From Rhizobiales bacterium 63-22 (lineage in GTDB: Bacteria > Pseudomonadota > Alphaproteobacteria > Rhizobiales > Rhizobiaceae): a stretch of 64,000 nt of DNA. Shown here piece by piece: positions 8,374-16,802 of this stretch. The stretch spans positions 494,612 to 558,611 of the forward strand of contig MKVZ01000004.1 in the NCBI GenBank assembly GCA_001898995.1, read 5' to 3'. The stretch's first letter is position 1. Each line of letters opens with the position of its first letter. Position numbers and translations under genes: made by a program. The notes beneath the pieces are model-generated. The model searched no databases and was not told the origin of the DNA. It was given only the letters and a program-made list of their open reading frames with translations.

Positions 8374-9219
8374 TCAAAGCGTGAACTGGTCGCCGAGATA
8401 GAGCCTGCGCACATCGGGATTGGCGACGATCTCCGCCGGCCGGCCATGGGTAAGCACCTGTCCGGCGTGGATGATATAGGCGCGGTCGATCAGGCCCAGC
8501 GTCTCGCGCACATTATGGTCGGTGATGAGCACGCCGATGCCGCGGCTGGTGAGATGACGCACCAGTTGCTGGATGTCCGAGACCGCGATGGGGTCGACGC
8601 CCGCGAAAGGCTCGTCCAGCAGCATGAAATTGGGCCGCGAGGCGAGCGCGCGCGCGATTTCCAGACGGCGGCGCTCTCCGCCCGACAGCGACAGCGCCGG
8701 AGCCTTGCGCAGATGGGCGATATGAAACTCTTCCAGCAGGGAATCGAGATCCGTCGCGCGTTTCCTGCGGTCCTTCTCGACCACTTCCAGCACGGCCTTG
8801 ATGTTGTTCTCCACCGAAAGGCCGCGAAAGATCGAGGCTTCCTGCGGCAGATAGCCGATGCCGAGCCGCGAGCGGCGGTACATGGGCATGGCCGTCACGT
8901 CGAAACCGTCGATCTCGATGGAGCCGCTGTCGGCGGGAACGAGGCCCGTCACCATATAGAAACAGGTGGTCTTGCCGGCGCCGTTGGGGCCGAGAATACC
9001 GACCGCCTCTCCGGCGCGCACGCCGAAGGACACGCCGTTGACGACCTGCCGCCCGCGATAGCTCTTGTTCAGGCCGCGCGCGACCAGCGTTCCCTTCAGC
9101 CGTTCGACATTGCCCGGCTGCCCCGGCTGCTGCTGCGCTCCGGCTTCGGCTTCGCCGGACGCGGGTTGCGATCGGCCGGCTTTCCTGTTCCTGAACAATT
9201 CCACGCGCGCACCGGTCAC
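8374..9219 (-). CDS. lptB: LPS export ABC transporter ATPase
   Basis: This 281-residue ATPase powers extraction of lipopolysaccharide from the inner membrane through LptF/LptG. Walker A is GPNGAGKTT, the signature is LSGGERRRLEIARA, Walker B is FMLLDEPFAGVD, and the switch histidine lies in LITDHNVRETL. About 45 residues of polar, glutamine/glycine-rich sequence precede the ATPase domain, longer than enteric LptB. The GTG start at 9219 overlaps the lptA stop as GTGA, so the two are translationally coupled. A start further inside cannot be excluded. Confidence 0.95.
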   Translation of the reverse strand: MTGARVELFRNRKAGRSQPASGEAEAGAQQQPGQPGNVERLKGTLVARGLNKSYRGRQVVNGVSFGVRAGEAVGILGPNGAGKTTCFYMVTGLVPADSGSIEIDGFDVTAMPMYRRSRLGIGYLPQEASIFRGLSVENNIKAVLEVVEKDRRKRATDLDSLLEEFHIAHLRKAPALSLSGGERRRLEIARALASRPNFMLLDEPFAGVDPIAVSDIQQLVRHLTSRGIGVLITDHNVRETLGLIDRAYIIHAGQVLTHGRPAEIVANPDVRRLYLGDQFTL

Positions 9220-9899
9220 TTCTGCTTGGGCGCGGCAGGGGCGCCGTGCTGCGGCTGCTGGTCCTTCGGCGCCATGATGATCGACACGCGGCCGCGGCTC
9301 GGCCCCTTGCAGCTGTCAACATTGGCAAGCCCGGTATCGAGATGGGCGACCAGCTTGCAGCCTGTCACGACATTCTCGCCGTCGGTGAGCACCACTTTCT
9401 GGCCCTGAAGGGTCATGACCTGGTTCTTGGCGTCATAGTGCCCGGTATCGCCGGTCGCGACCTGCGTGCCGGACCTGAGATAGACCTTTCCCGTAAGATC
9501 GATATGGTCGATGCTGGACGAATCGAGGCCGCCCACGCCGGGACCGGACGCAGCCGGCTTGGCGTCCGCGCCGCCTTTCTGGCCCGCATCCTTCTGATCG
9601 GCGCCCTTCTTGGCCTTGACGTAATAGACCGTCATCTGGCTGGCGCGCAGAAGCGCGTCGCCCTGCTGCACGACGACATTGCCGGTGAATATCGCCTTGC
9701 CTTCCTTATCGTGCATTTCCAGCTTGTCGGCGTCGATCTTGACCGGCGCCTTGCTGTTGCCGAGCTTAAGGCCGCCGACCTGCGACGACGGCTGTCCGCC
9801 GTCCTGCGCCAGAGCCGCGGCGGGAGCCGCGACCAGCGCCAGGGCGGTCAAGCCTGCCCGAACCATGTTCCCGACCATTTTCACCGTCTTACCTTGCAT
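9216..9899 (-). CDS. lptA: Periplasmic LPS transport protein, OstA-like
   Basis: This 227-residue protein forms the periplasmic bridge that carries LPS between LptC and LptD. A signal peptide is visible (hydrophobic LTALALVAAPAAALA ending near residue 28), followed by the OstA/jellyroll repeats KIDADKLEMHDKEGKAIFTG and GHYDAKNQVMTLQGQKVVLT, with a lysine/alanine-rich insert at about residues 95-125 and a proline/glutamine-rich tail. The ATG at 9899 is preceded by GGAGAGCG. It lies between lptC (82 bp) and lptB (4-bp overlap). Confidence 0.93.
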   Translation of the reverse strand: MQGKTVKMVGNMVRAGLTALALVAAPAAALAQDGGQPSSQVGGLKLGNSKAPVKIDADKLEMHDKEGKAIFTGNVVVQQGDALLRASQMTVYYVKAKKGADQKDAGQKGGADAKPAASGPGVGGLDSSSIDHIDLTGKVYLRSGTQVATGDTGHYDAKNQVMTLQGQKVVLTDGENVVTGCKLVAHLDTGLANVDSCKGPSRGRVSIIMAPKDQQPQHGAPAAPKQK

Positions 9900-9981
9900 C
9901 GTCGCTCTCCGTCGGCCGTGTCGCGCCCTATCGGCACCTTCAGGGCGACTTGTTCCCCGAAACGGCTGCGCCGTCAATATC

Positions 9982-10704
9982 CTACTTGTTGTTCCCCGAA
10001 ATGGCCGAGCCTGCAACAACCATATGAACCTTGCCGTCAAAAATGAGGACGGCGCCCTTGTCCTTCACCTGCATGCTGTCGGCCAGAATATGCGTATTGC
10101 CGCTGCGTATATCGACGGGCTGATCGCTCGTGATCTGGCCGCTCTTCAGGTTGATGTCCGCTTGCCGCATGATGGCATGCAGGCCACTATTGGTCGTTAC
10201 CACAAAGTCCTTATCAAGTTGCAAACGGCCGTTCGCGTTGTCGTATATTCCCGACGCTGCCTGGACATGAGCCACGTCCTTTTCGCCGACCGGGAGTTGG
10301 GCATTGATGCCCGTCAGCGCGATGATGCCGTTGTTCTTGGTGTCCTGCGTCGCCTTGGTGGCGGTCATGGAATAGGGGCGGTTATCCTTGGTGTAGCCGG
10401 CAAGCTGCGGGCTGGACATGACCAGCTTGCCCGGCTCGCCGCCCGTGTTCATCTCCACCTTGACCGGTGTCGCCGGCGTGGCCAGAAAGGTGTACCATGA
10501 AAACACCGCCGCGATGAGGACAGCCGCCACCGGCAACGCCGTCTTCAGCACGCGTACGCGCACCGAATGGCGGCGCGCGGCGTGAAACAGCGATTCGGCC
10601 TTCTGCGAGGCACCGAAACGCATGCCTCCCCACCCGCGGCCCGAAGGAGGCCCGGACGGGGCTGCGCCCTGCGTGGCGCTGTTGTTTGTGGATTCGGCGG
10701 TCAT
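9982..10704 (-). CDS. lptC: LPS export protein LptC
   Basis: This 240-residue bitopic membrane protein has a cytoplasmic N-terminus of about 55 residues, one membrane helix (VLKTALPVAAVLIAAVFSWY), and a periplasmic beta-jellyroll that passes LPS from LptBFG to LptA. The GIYDNANGRLQLDKD and DIRSGNTHILADSMQV segments are typical. The ATG at 10704 has GAAGGA upstream. The protein is longer than enteric LptC (about 190 residues), as is usual in rhizobia. Confidence 0.9.
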   Translation of the reverse strand: MTAESTNNSATQGAAPSGPPSGRGWGGMRFGASQKAESLFHAARRHSVRVRVLKTALPVAAVLIAAVFSWYTFLATPATPVKVEMNTGGEPGKLVMSSPQLAGYTKDNRPYSMTATKATQDTKNNGIIALTGINAQLPVGEKDVAHVQAASGIYDNANGRLQLDKDFVVTTNSGLHAIMRQADINLKSGQITSDQPVDIRSGNTHILADSMQVKDKGAVLIFDGKVHMVVAGSAISGNNK

Positions 10705-10737
10705 GCTGTCCTTCGGTTGCAATCTGTCTTTACGGTC

Positions 10738-10786
10738 GAGCATCGGATGCTCCGAAAACCGGTACCCACTTTTCAGTCCGATGCTC
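10738..10786. repeat. Palindromic intergenic repeat of the CCGATGCTC type
   Basis: GAGCATCGGA and TCCGATGCTC form a perfect 10-bp inverted repeat around a centre containing AAAACCGGTACCCACTTTT. A relative of this module (AAAACCGGATTCCCCTTTCC then GGTCCGATGCTC) opens the composite repeat at 21987. It sits in the leader upstream of lptC. Confidence 0.65.
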
Positions 10787-11165
10787 TTGCCCGCGTGCCC
10801 GCGCAACGAATTCGCGGCGAGCTATTCCATTCCATTGCGGTTTATTTGGGATGAAATAGCCGACAGCTCAATACCACAATAGCACGCGAAACACCGCACT
10901 CGCGCCCGACCGGGAGCGGATGCGGCCATATGCCCGATTTTTCAACCCAATGCGCGCCCCGTCCCGGCGGACGGAGCGCCGTTCCGATCACAATATCACG
11001 AAAGATCGGGTATTTACAGCGATATGCGCCACAAAAACCGTCGCGAAGCCGGAGATTGAGACAGGGCGGCCCGCCCTGCATTCATGTGCTTTCATCAAGA
11101 CGCTTGCCGCCCGCCTCTATTCCGGGCAAAAGGTGGATCGGAATTTTCGGGAATGGATGAAGGCA
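10787..11165. other. lptC-sppA divergent intergenic region
   Basis: Together with the repeat at 10738 this makes 461 bp without a gene between divergent lptC and sppA. An imperfect hairpin (CTATT...AATAG arms) lies near 10828-10860. Open frames across it are arginine/proline-rich and look non-coding. No promoter could be fixed by eye. Confidence 0.45.
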
Positions 11166-12152
11166 ATGGCTGACGACGCGGAAGCAATGATCGAAAGACG
11201 CAGGCTGCGCAGGAAACTGACTGGATGGCGCGTCGCCTTCCTCGTCCTGCTCGCCGCCGTGATCGCCGGCTACGCCTACTGGACCAGACAAAGCGGGCCC
11301 GACTTCACCCAGCCGCATATCGCCAAGGTGCGCATCGAAGGCACGATCTTCGAGAACAGAGAACTCCTGAAGCGCCTCGACCGCATCGCGAAGGACGACG
11401 CCGTCAAGGGCGTGATCCTCGTGCTCGACACGCCGGGCGGCACCACGGTCGGCGGCGAGACGATCTACGAGGCGGTGCGCCGGATCGCCAGAAAGAAGCC
11501 GGTCGTCACGGAGGTCGGCACGCTCGCCGCCTCCGCCGGCTATATGATCGCCAGCGCTTCCGACCATATCATCGCGCACCAGACCTCCATCGTCGGCTCG
11601 ATCGGCGTGCTGTTCCAGTATCCCAATGTCTCGAAGCTGCTCGACACGATCGGCGTGAAGGTGGAATCGATCAAGTCCGCGCCGCTCAAGGCGGAGCCGA
11701 ATTATTTCGACCCCACCACCGACGCGGCGAAAGACATGATCCACAACATGATCATGGATTCCTACGCGTGGTTCGTCGGCATCGTCGAAAAGCGGCGCGG
11801 CTTCACGCATGAGCAGGCGCTGGCGCTGTCCAACGGGGCGGTGTTCACCGGACGGCAGGCGCTGCAAAACGGGCTCATCGACGGACTGGGCGGCGAGGAC
11901 AAGGCGGTGGCATGGCTCGCCACGAAGGGTGTCTCCGACAAGCTGCCGCGCCTGGAATGGAAGCCCGTCAGCGAGGAGAGCGCGCTCTCGCTGCGCCATC
12001 TCATCATTCATGCCGGCGCGCGGATGTTCGGCCTGCCGGAAGAAGCCGCGAACCTTCTCGACGGCGCCACCAAGGACCGCATCTTCCTTGACGGGCTGCT
12101 TTCGGTTTGGCACGTTGACGGAGCGGCCGGAACCAGTCCGGCGGACCGGTAA
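11166..12152 (+). CDS. sppA: Signal peptide peptidase SppA (short form)
   Basis: This 328-residue inner-membrane serine protease (family S49) degrades cleaved signal peptides. It has one N-terminal membrane helix ([19 protein letters not shown], about residues 20-38) and a single S49 domain. The nucleophile serine lies in [12 protein letters not shown], and the general-base lysine in IKSAPLKAE about 50 residues later. The single-domain length fits the short bacterial SppA rather than the 618-residue enteric form. The start ATG at 11166 follows GAAGG; an ATG nine bases earlier is equally in frame. It is followed by a hairpin and ihfB. Confidence 0.92.
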   Translation: MADDAEAMIERRRLRRKLTGWRVAFLVLLAAVIAGYAYWTRQSGPDFTQPHIAKVRIEGTIFENRELLKRLDRIAKDDAVKGVILVLDTPGGTTVGGETIYEAVRRIARKKPVVTEVGTLAASAGYMIASASDHIIAHQTSIVGSIGVLFQYPNVSKLLDTIGVKVESIKSAPLKAEPNYFDPTTDAAKDMIHNMIMDSYAWFVGIVEKRRGFTHEQALALSNGAVFTGRQALQNGLIDGLGGEDKAVAWLATKGVSDKLPRLEWKPVSEESALSLRHLIIHAGARMFGLPEEAANLLDGATKDRIFLDGLLSVWHVDGAAGTSPADR

Positions 12153-12153
12153 T

Positions 12154-12171
12154 CCCGCCGCCCCCGGCGGG
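12154..12171. other. GC-rich hairpin between sppA and ihfB
   Basis: CCCGCCG and CGGCGGG form a perfect 7-bp stem around CCCC immediately after the sppA stop. There is no T-run, so it is not a classical terminator; it may be a processing or pausing site. Confidence 0.5.
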
Positions 12172-12210
12172 ACAGGCGGATATAAATATAAACGACAGGG
12201 ATCAGAAGCC

Positions 12211-12495
12211 GTGATAAAATCGGAACTCGTTCAGATCATCGCCAGCCGCAATCCGCATCTCTTCCAGCGCGACGTGGAAAACATCGTCGGCGCGGTGTTC
12301 GACGAGATCACCAATGCGCTGGCGGAAGGCAACCGTGTGGAACTGCGGGGCTTCGGCGCTTTCTCGGTCAAGAACCGCCCGGCGCGCAGCGGCCGCAACC
12401 CGCGCACCGGCGAGACGGTGGAAGTGGAGGAAAAGTGGGTGCCCTTCTTCAAGACCGGCAAGGAACTGCGCGACCGCCTCAACGGCGCTGCGTGA
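12211..12495 (+). CDS. ihfB: Integration host factor subunit beta
   Basis: This 94-residue DNA-bending protein of the HU/IHF family acts as a heterodimer with IhfA in transcription, replication and recombination. The DNA-binding arm signature [22 protein letters not shown] (shown in two parts) lies at about residues 47-68. The start codon is GTG at 12211 ([10 protein letters not shown]). The sppA-ihfB adjacency is a known alphaproteobacterial arrangement. GTG start and weak Shine-Dalgarno suggest modest translation. Confidence 0.95.
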   Translation: MIKSELVQIIASRNPHLFQRDVENIVGAVFDEITNALAEGNRVELRGFGAFSVKNRPARSGRNPRTGETVEVEEKWVPFFKTGKELRDRLNGAA

Positions 12496-12506
12496 TCGTC
12501 TGAACC

Positions 12507-12854
12507 ATGGCAGTAAAACGCGTCATAGCCGTCATCATTCTGGTGCCGCTCGCGATCGTGCTGATCGCACTGTCGGTAGCCAATCGCGAGAGCGTGCCGT
12601 TCACCGCCGACCCGTTTCATCCGGGCAATCCGGCGCTGACCTATACCGCGCCCTTCTTCCTGTGGCTGTTCGGCGCGCTGCTGATCGGCGTGATCATCGG
12701 CTCGGCCGTGACCTGGCTGACGCAGGGCAAGCACCGGCGCAGGGCCCGCGCCGGCCGGCAGGAAGCCGCGCAATTGCTGGCACGCGCCGAAGCGGCTGAA
12801 AAGCGCAACGCCCCGTCTGCCAATGTGTCCGGCAATTTGCCCGTCAATTCCTGA
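12507..12854 (+). CDS. LapA domain (DUF1049) small membrane protein
   Basis: This 115-residue protein has two membrane helices, IAVIILVPLAIVLIALSVAN near the N-terminus and FFLWLFGALLIGVIIGSAVTW in the middle. A basic, alanine-rich cytoplasmic tail follows, with possible coiled-coil character (RQEAAQLLARAEAAEKR). This is the lipopolysaccharide assembly protein A domain. The family contributes to LPS assembly in enterics with LapB; in rhizobia the role is unproven. It follows ihfB by 11 bp, suggesting one operon. Confidence 0.8.
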   Translation: MAVKRVIAVIILVPLAIVLIALSVANRESVPFTADPFHPGNPALTYTAPFFLWLFGALLIGVIIGSAVTWLTQGKHRRRARAGRQEAAQLLARAEAAEKRNAPSANVSGNLPVNS

Positions 12855-12873
12855 AGCACATGCGGAGTTTCAG

Positions 12874-13971
12874 GTGAAGACGCCAAAAGGAAAAGGCGGC
12901 AAGCCGGCGAGCGGCGGAAAACGCGAAGCGCGGTGTGACGCCCCGCAGCACGCGGACAGGAACGCGGCGTTCAGGAAGCCGCGCCCGCAATTCGCCAAGG
13001 CGCCCTCCCCCGACGAAAAGGAAAAGCCCGCCGTCACGCGCGAAATCAGGGCCTATGACGGCCCGCGTCCGGCGGAGCGGCTGCCGGTCATCCTTGAAAC
13101 CGAACCGACCGAGGATTACGCGCTGATCGACAGCGGCAACGGCCTGAAGCTGGAGCAATACGGGCCTTACCGCATCGTGCGGCCGGAGGGGCAGGCGATC
13201 TGGCTGCCGAGCCTGCCGCAAAAGGAATGGGACAAGGCCGACGCCGTCTTCACCGGCAACACCGACGAGGAAGGCATGGGGCGCTGGGCGTTCCCGAAAA
13301 TTCCGCTCGGCGAGACGTGGCCGATGCGTCACGACGGCATCTCCTTCCACGGCCGCTTCACCTCGTTCCGCCATGTCGGCGTGTTCCCCGAACAGGCGGC
13401 GCACTGGTCCTATATGGACGGACTGATCCGCGACGCGGTGAAGAGCGGGCGGACGGTCAAGGTGCTGAACCTGTTCGGCTATACCGGCCTCGCCTCGCTG
13501 GTGGCGGCTAGAGCGGGCGCGGAAGTGACCCATGTCGACGCCTCCAAGAAGGCGATCCTTTGGGCGCGCGAGAACCAGGAGATGGCCGGGCTTCAGGACA
13601 AACCGATCCGCTGGATCTGCGAGGACGCGATGAAATTCGTCGCGCGCGAGGAGCGGCGCGGCAGCTTCTACGACATCATCCTGCTCGACCCGCCGGCCTA
13701 TGGGCGCGGACCGAGCGGCGAGGTGTGGCAATTGTTCGAGCACCTGCCGGCCATGGTCGACACCTGCCGCGCCATCCTGACGCCGAAGCCGCTCGCCGTC
13801 ATCCTCACCGCCTATTCGATCCGCGCCTCCTTCTTCGCCATCCACGAATTGATGCGCGACCGCTTCACCGGCCTCGGCGGCACGGTCGAATCGGGCGAAC
13901 TCATCCTGCGCGAACAGGCGGCTGGCCGCGCGCTCTCCACCTCCATGTTCAGCCGCTGGGTAGCCAAATGA
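12874..13971 (+). CDS. Class I SAM-dependent RNA methyltransferase (RlmI/PF10672-like)
   Basis: This 365-residue enzyme has a basic, low-complexity N-terminus (about residues 1-60, KTPKGKGGKP), a small beta domain with GLKLEQYGPYRIVRPEG, and a Rossmann methyltransferase domain. The SAM motif is VLNLFGYTGLASLVAA, and the catalytic-site motif is LLDPPAYGRG. It probably methylates 23S rRNA; the target base is not clear. The GTG at 12874 is chosen because GGAG lies eight bases upstream. Its stop overlaps the next gene as ATGA. Confidence 0.83.
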   Translation: MKTPKGKGGKPASGGKREARCDAPQHADRNAAFRKPRPQFAKAPSPDEKEKPAVTREIRAYDGPRPAERLPVILETEPTEDYALIDSGNGLKLEQYGPYRIVRPEGQAIWLPSLPQKEWDKADAVFTGNTDEEGMGRWAFPKIPLGETWPMRHDGISFHGRFTSFRHVGVFPEQAAHWSYMDGLIRDAVKSGRTVKVLNLFGYTGLASLVAARAGAEVTHVDASKKAILWARENQEMAGLQDKPIRWICEDAMKFVAREERRGSFYDIILLDPPAYGRGPSGEVWQLFEHLPAMVDTCRAILTPKPLAVILTAYSIRASFFAIHELMRDRFTGLGGTVESGELILREQAAGRALSTSMFSRWVAK

Positions 13972-14837
13972 GCCGTCAAGACGATATTTCCAGAAGCGGC
14001 CCGCGCGTGGGGCAAGTGAAGGAAGTCACCAGCCTCGCCAATCCGATCGTCAAGGACCTGCGCTCGCTCGGCATGAAGAAATTCCGCGACCAGCAGGGCG
14101 TGTTCCTCGCCGAGGGGCTGAAGCTCGTCATCGACGCGCTCGATCTCGACTGGCGCATCAAGACGCTGGTCTTCGCCAAGTCGGGCAAGGGCAACAAGGC
14201 GGTCGAGCAGGTCGCCGCGCGCGCCTTCGCCAAGGGCGGGCTGGTGCTGGAGGTGACGGAGAAGGTCATCGCCGCCATCACCCGGCGCGACAATCCGCAG
14301 ATGGTGGCGGGCGTGTTCGAGCAGCAATACAAGCCGCTGTCGGGCCTCCGGCCGAAGGGGAACGACGTCTATATCGCGCTAGACCGGGTGCGCGATCCGG
14401 GCAATCTCGGCACCGTCATCCGTACGGCAGATGCAGTGGGCACGAAAGGCGTCATCCTTATTGGCGACACCACCGACCCCTATTCGCTGGAGACGGTGCG
14501 CGCCACCATGGGCTCGGTCTTCGCCGTGCCGCTCTACAAGGTGAGCGAGGCGGATTTCCTTGCCTGGCGCAAGGGCTTTCCGGGCCTCGTCGTCGGCACG
14601 CATCTGAAAGGCGCGGTCGACTACCGCACCATTCCCTACGCCAACAGGCCGGTGGTGCTGATGATGGGCAACGAGCAGCAGGGCCTGCCGGACAGCCTCG
14701 CGAGCGCCTGCGACAGGCTCGCGCGCATTCCGCAGGCGGGCCGGGCCGATTCGCTCAACCTCGCCATCGCCACCGGCGTCATGCTTTATGAAATCCGTCG
14801 CGACGCGCTCACGCTCGACGAAAGGGGCGCGCAATGA
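13968..14837 (+). CDS. SpoU/TrmH-family RNA 2'-O-methyltransferase
   Basis: This 289-residue enzyme has an N-terminal substrate-binding domain ([34 protein letters not shown]) and a C-terminal SPOUT knot. All three SpoU motifs are present: [25 protein letters not shown], and [14 protein letters not shown]. It transfers methyl groups from SAM to a ribose in tRNA or rRNA; the exact site is unknown. It overlaps its neighbours on both sides by 4 bp (ATGA), so translation is coupled with the methyltransferase upstream and lspA downstream. Confidence 0.9.
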   Translation: MSRQDDISRSGPRVGQVKEVTSLANPIVKDLRSLGMKKFRDQQGVFLAEGLKLVIDALDLDWRIKTLVFAKSGKGNKAVEQVAARAFAKGGLVLEVTEKVIAAITRRDNPQMVAGVFEQQYKPLSGLRPKGNDVYIALDRVRDPGNLGTVIRTADAVGTKGVILIGDTTDPYSLETVRATMGSVFAVPLYKVSEADFLAWRKGFPGLVVGTHLKGAVDYRTIPYANRPVVLMMGNEQQGLPDSLASACDRLARIPQAGRADSLNLAIATGVMLYEIRRDALTLDERGAQ

Positions 14838-15313
14838 AACGCCATGCCGTCCTGTCCTCGGCTCTGGTGGTCGTGCTCGCGGTGGTGATCGACCAGATCG
14901 TCAAATATCTGGTCGAAACCCGCATGGGCTACGGCCAGCAGATCGACGTGCTGCCCTTCCTCGCCCTGTTCCGCACCCACAACGAGGGCATCGCCTTTTC
15001 GCTGCTGGCGGGAATGCACGATACGGGACTGATCGCCATCACGCTCGCGGTCGTCGTCTTCGTGCTCTATCTCTGGTGGAACAATGCGCCGGAGCGAATC
15101 TTCGCGCGCTACGGCTTCGCGCTGGTGATCGGCGGGGCCATCGGCAACCTCATCGACCGCGTGGCGAACGGCTATGTGGTGGACTATGTCCTTTTCCACC
15201 TGCCGACATGGTCTTTCGCCATATTCAACCTCGCCGACGCCTTCATCACCGTCGGAGCCGGCCTCATCATCCTCGAAGAACTCATCGGCTGGCGGCGCGA
15301 GCGCGCCCGATAA
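14834..15313 (+). CDS. lspA: Lipoprotein signal peptidase (signal peptidase II)
   Basis: This 159-residue integral membrane aspartic protease cleaves the signal peptide of prolipoproteins after lipid addition. Four membrane spans are visible. The catalytic aspartates lie in [11 protein letters not shown] and [11 protein letters not shown], and the early DQIVKY is also conserved. It starts inside the preceding stop (ATGA). Its substrates in this window would include the L,D-transpeptidase at 28735 and the lipoprotein at 52537. Confidence 0.96.
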   Translation: MKRHAVLSSALVVVLAVVIDQIVKYLVETRMGYGQQIDVLPFLALFRTHNEGIAFSLLAGMHDTGLIAITLAVVVFVLYLWWNNAPERIFARYGFALVIGGAIGNLIDRVANGYVVDYVLFHLPTWSFAIFNLADAFITVGAGLIILEELIGWRRERAR

Positions 15314-15370
15314 GGCGTTTGGGGGGCAGGCCGCTTGATCCCCCTTCGCCTTTCGCCTATTTTGTCGCTC

Positions 15371-15442
15371 GTGTGGTGGATTTGGTCCGGAATCGTTCGC
15401 AACCTTGCTCCAAGGTGATACGAATTCCGGATTCGCCACACC
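15371..15442. repeat. Diverged copy of the X palindrome (family B)
   Basis: This element begins GTGTGGTGGATTTGG and ends ATACGAATTCCGGATTCGCC ACAC. The right arm matches the right arm of the X elements at 52029 and 52195 with few changes; the left arm is more diverged. It lies between lspA and olsB. Rest of the 292-bp gap: no further structure recognised. Confidence 0.6.
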
Positions 15443-15605
15443 CGAAAATCCGGCAATTTTTATAAAGGGATAAGCGCCACCCAGCCGAAATGACACATTG
15501 GTGACATGCTTCTGTCATCCTCACGTAGCACTGAATCGCTAGTTTACCGACAAGGACGGCTTTGAATCAGGATTACGTGAATAACCGCAACAGGAGCGAA
15601 TCATC

Positions 15606-16499
15606 ATGACGGTACTGCTTGGAATGGGCCAGCAAATCATTGATGATACGGTCATGGCAGGCTTAGAAGCACAACAGGCGCTGTTGGCGTCCAGGGACGA
15701 GCCGATCGTGCTCGGGCGTATCGGATCGCTGGAGGTCCGGCTCGCCAATTCACGCGCGGCGATCGAAGCGGCGCAGGAATTGCGCTTCCGGGTCTTTTTC
15801 GATGAAATGGGCGCGCGCAAGGAAACCATCGAGGCGGTGGAGCAACGCGACGCCGACCGTTTCGATGCGATCTGCGATCATCTTCTCGTCTATGACACCG
15901 CGCTGCCCCTGCCCGAGCACCGGCAGATCGTCGGCACCTATCGCCTGATGCGCAGCGAGCAGGCGGAAAAAGCGCACGGCTTCTATTCGGCGGACGAATA
16001 CGACGTGCAGCGTCTGGCCCTGTCGCGGCCGGGTGTGCGGCTTCTGGAACTAGGCCGCTCCTGCGTGCAGGCGGAATACCGCTCCAAGCGTACGGTCGAG
16101 CTTCTGTGGCAGGGCGCATGGGCCTATTGCCGCCGCCATTCCATCGACGTGATGTTCGGCTGCGCCTCGTTCCATGGCGCGGTGCCGGCGGCGCACGCGC
16201 TCGGCCTGTCCTTCCTGCACCAGAACTGCCGCGCCACGCCCGACTGGGACGTGCGCGCCCTGCCCCATCGCTACCAGCCGATGGACCTGATGCCCAAGGA
16301 GGCGATCAACAACAAGGTGGCGCTGTTCTCGATGCCGCCGCTGATCAAGGGTTACCTGCGCCTCGGCGCGATGATCGGCGACGGCGCGGTGATCGATGAA
16401 TCTTTCGGCACCACCGACGTGTTCATCATCCTGCCGATCGAGCGCATCTCCAGCCGCTACATCACCTATTACGGCGCGGACGCCAACCGCTTCGTGTAA
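15606..16499 (+). CDS. olsB: L-ornithine N-alpha-acyltransferase (ornithine lipid synthesis)
   Basis: This 297-residue GNAT-fold enzyme transfers a 3-hydroxyacyl group from acyl-ACP to ornithine, making lyso-ornithine lipid, the precursor of phosphate-free membrane ornithine lipids. Characteristic segments are QELRFRVFFDEMGA, IVGTYRLMRSEQAEKA, LELGRSCVQAEYRSKRTVEL and MFGCASFHG. AGGAG precedes the start ATG. The partner acyltransferase gene olsA is not next to it. It is one of several envelope genes in this part of the window. Confidence 0.9.
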   Translation: MTVLLGMGQQIIDDTVMAGLEAQQALLASRDEPIVLGRIGSLEVRLANSRAAIEAAQELRFRVFFDEMGARKETIEAVEQRDADRFDAICDHLLVYDTALPLPEHRQIVGTYRLMRSEQAEKAHGFYSADEYDVQRLALSRPGVRLLELGRSCVQAEYRSKRTVELLWQGAWAYCRRHSIDVMFGCASFHGAVPAAHALGLSFLHQNCRATPDWDVRALPHRYQPMDLMPKEAINNKVALFSMPPLIKGYLRLGAMIGDGAVIDESFGTTDVFIILPIERISSRYITYYGADANRFV

Positions 16500-16802
16500 T
16501 CCGTGTAAAGAGCGCTGCCCTTCGCGCGTCTCCTCATCTTGAGGAGGCAGCCTGAGCCTTGGCGAAGGATGCCGTCTCGAAAGATCGGAGACGCTGTCGC
16601 ACGGCATCACCGCGCCTCGCCCTTCGAGACGCCGCCTGCGGCGGCTCCTCAGGATGAGGCGCTGGGGTTGCTCCCAAGCTCCCAAGTCTGGCTTGCTCCC
16701 AAGCTTCCGAGCCTGGGTTGTTCCCAACCAAGCCTGGCTTGCCCCCCAGACGGCGTCCCAAACCCCGCCATTGAGCCGGAGGACCAGCTTCGGGCGCCGT
16801 CC
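16500..16802. repeat. Repeat-filled intergenic region: long imperfect palindrome and short degenerate array
   Basis: Two structures fill these 303 bp. At 16530-16659 a long imperfect palindrome is bounded by CTCCTCATCTTGAGGAG and CTCCTCAGGATGAGG, and contains CCTTCGAGACGCCGCC and GCGGCGGCTCC, a motif set widely seen between alphaproteobacterial genes. At 16664-16746 short units built on GCTTGCTCCCAAGC and GCCTGG recur imperfectly. The region separates convergent olsB and mutS, so it may also end transcripts. Confidence 0.65.
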
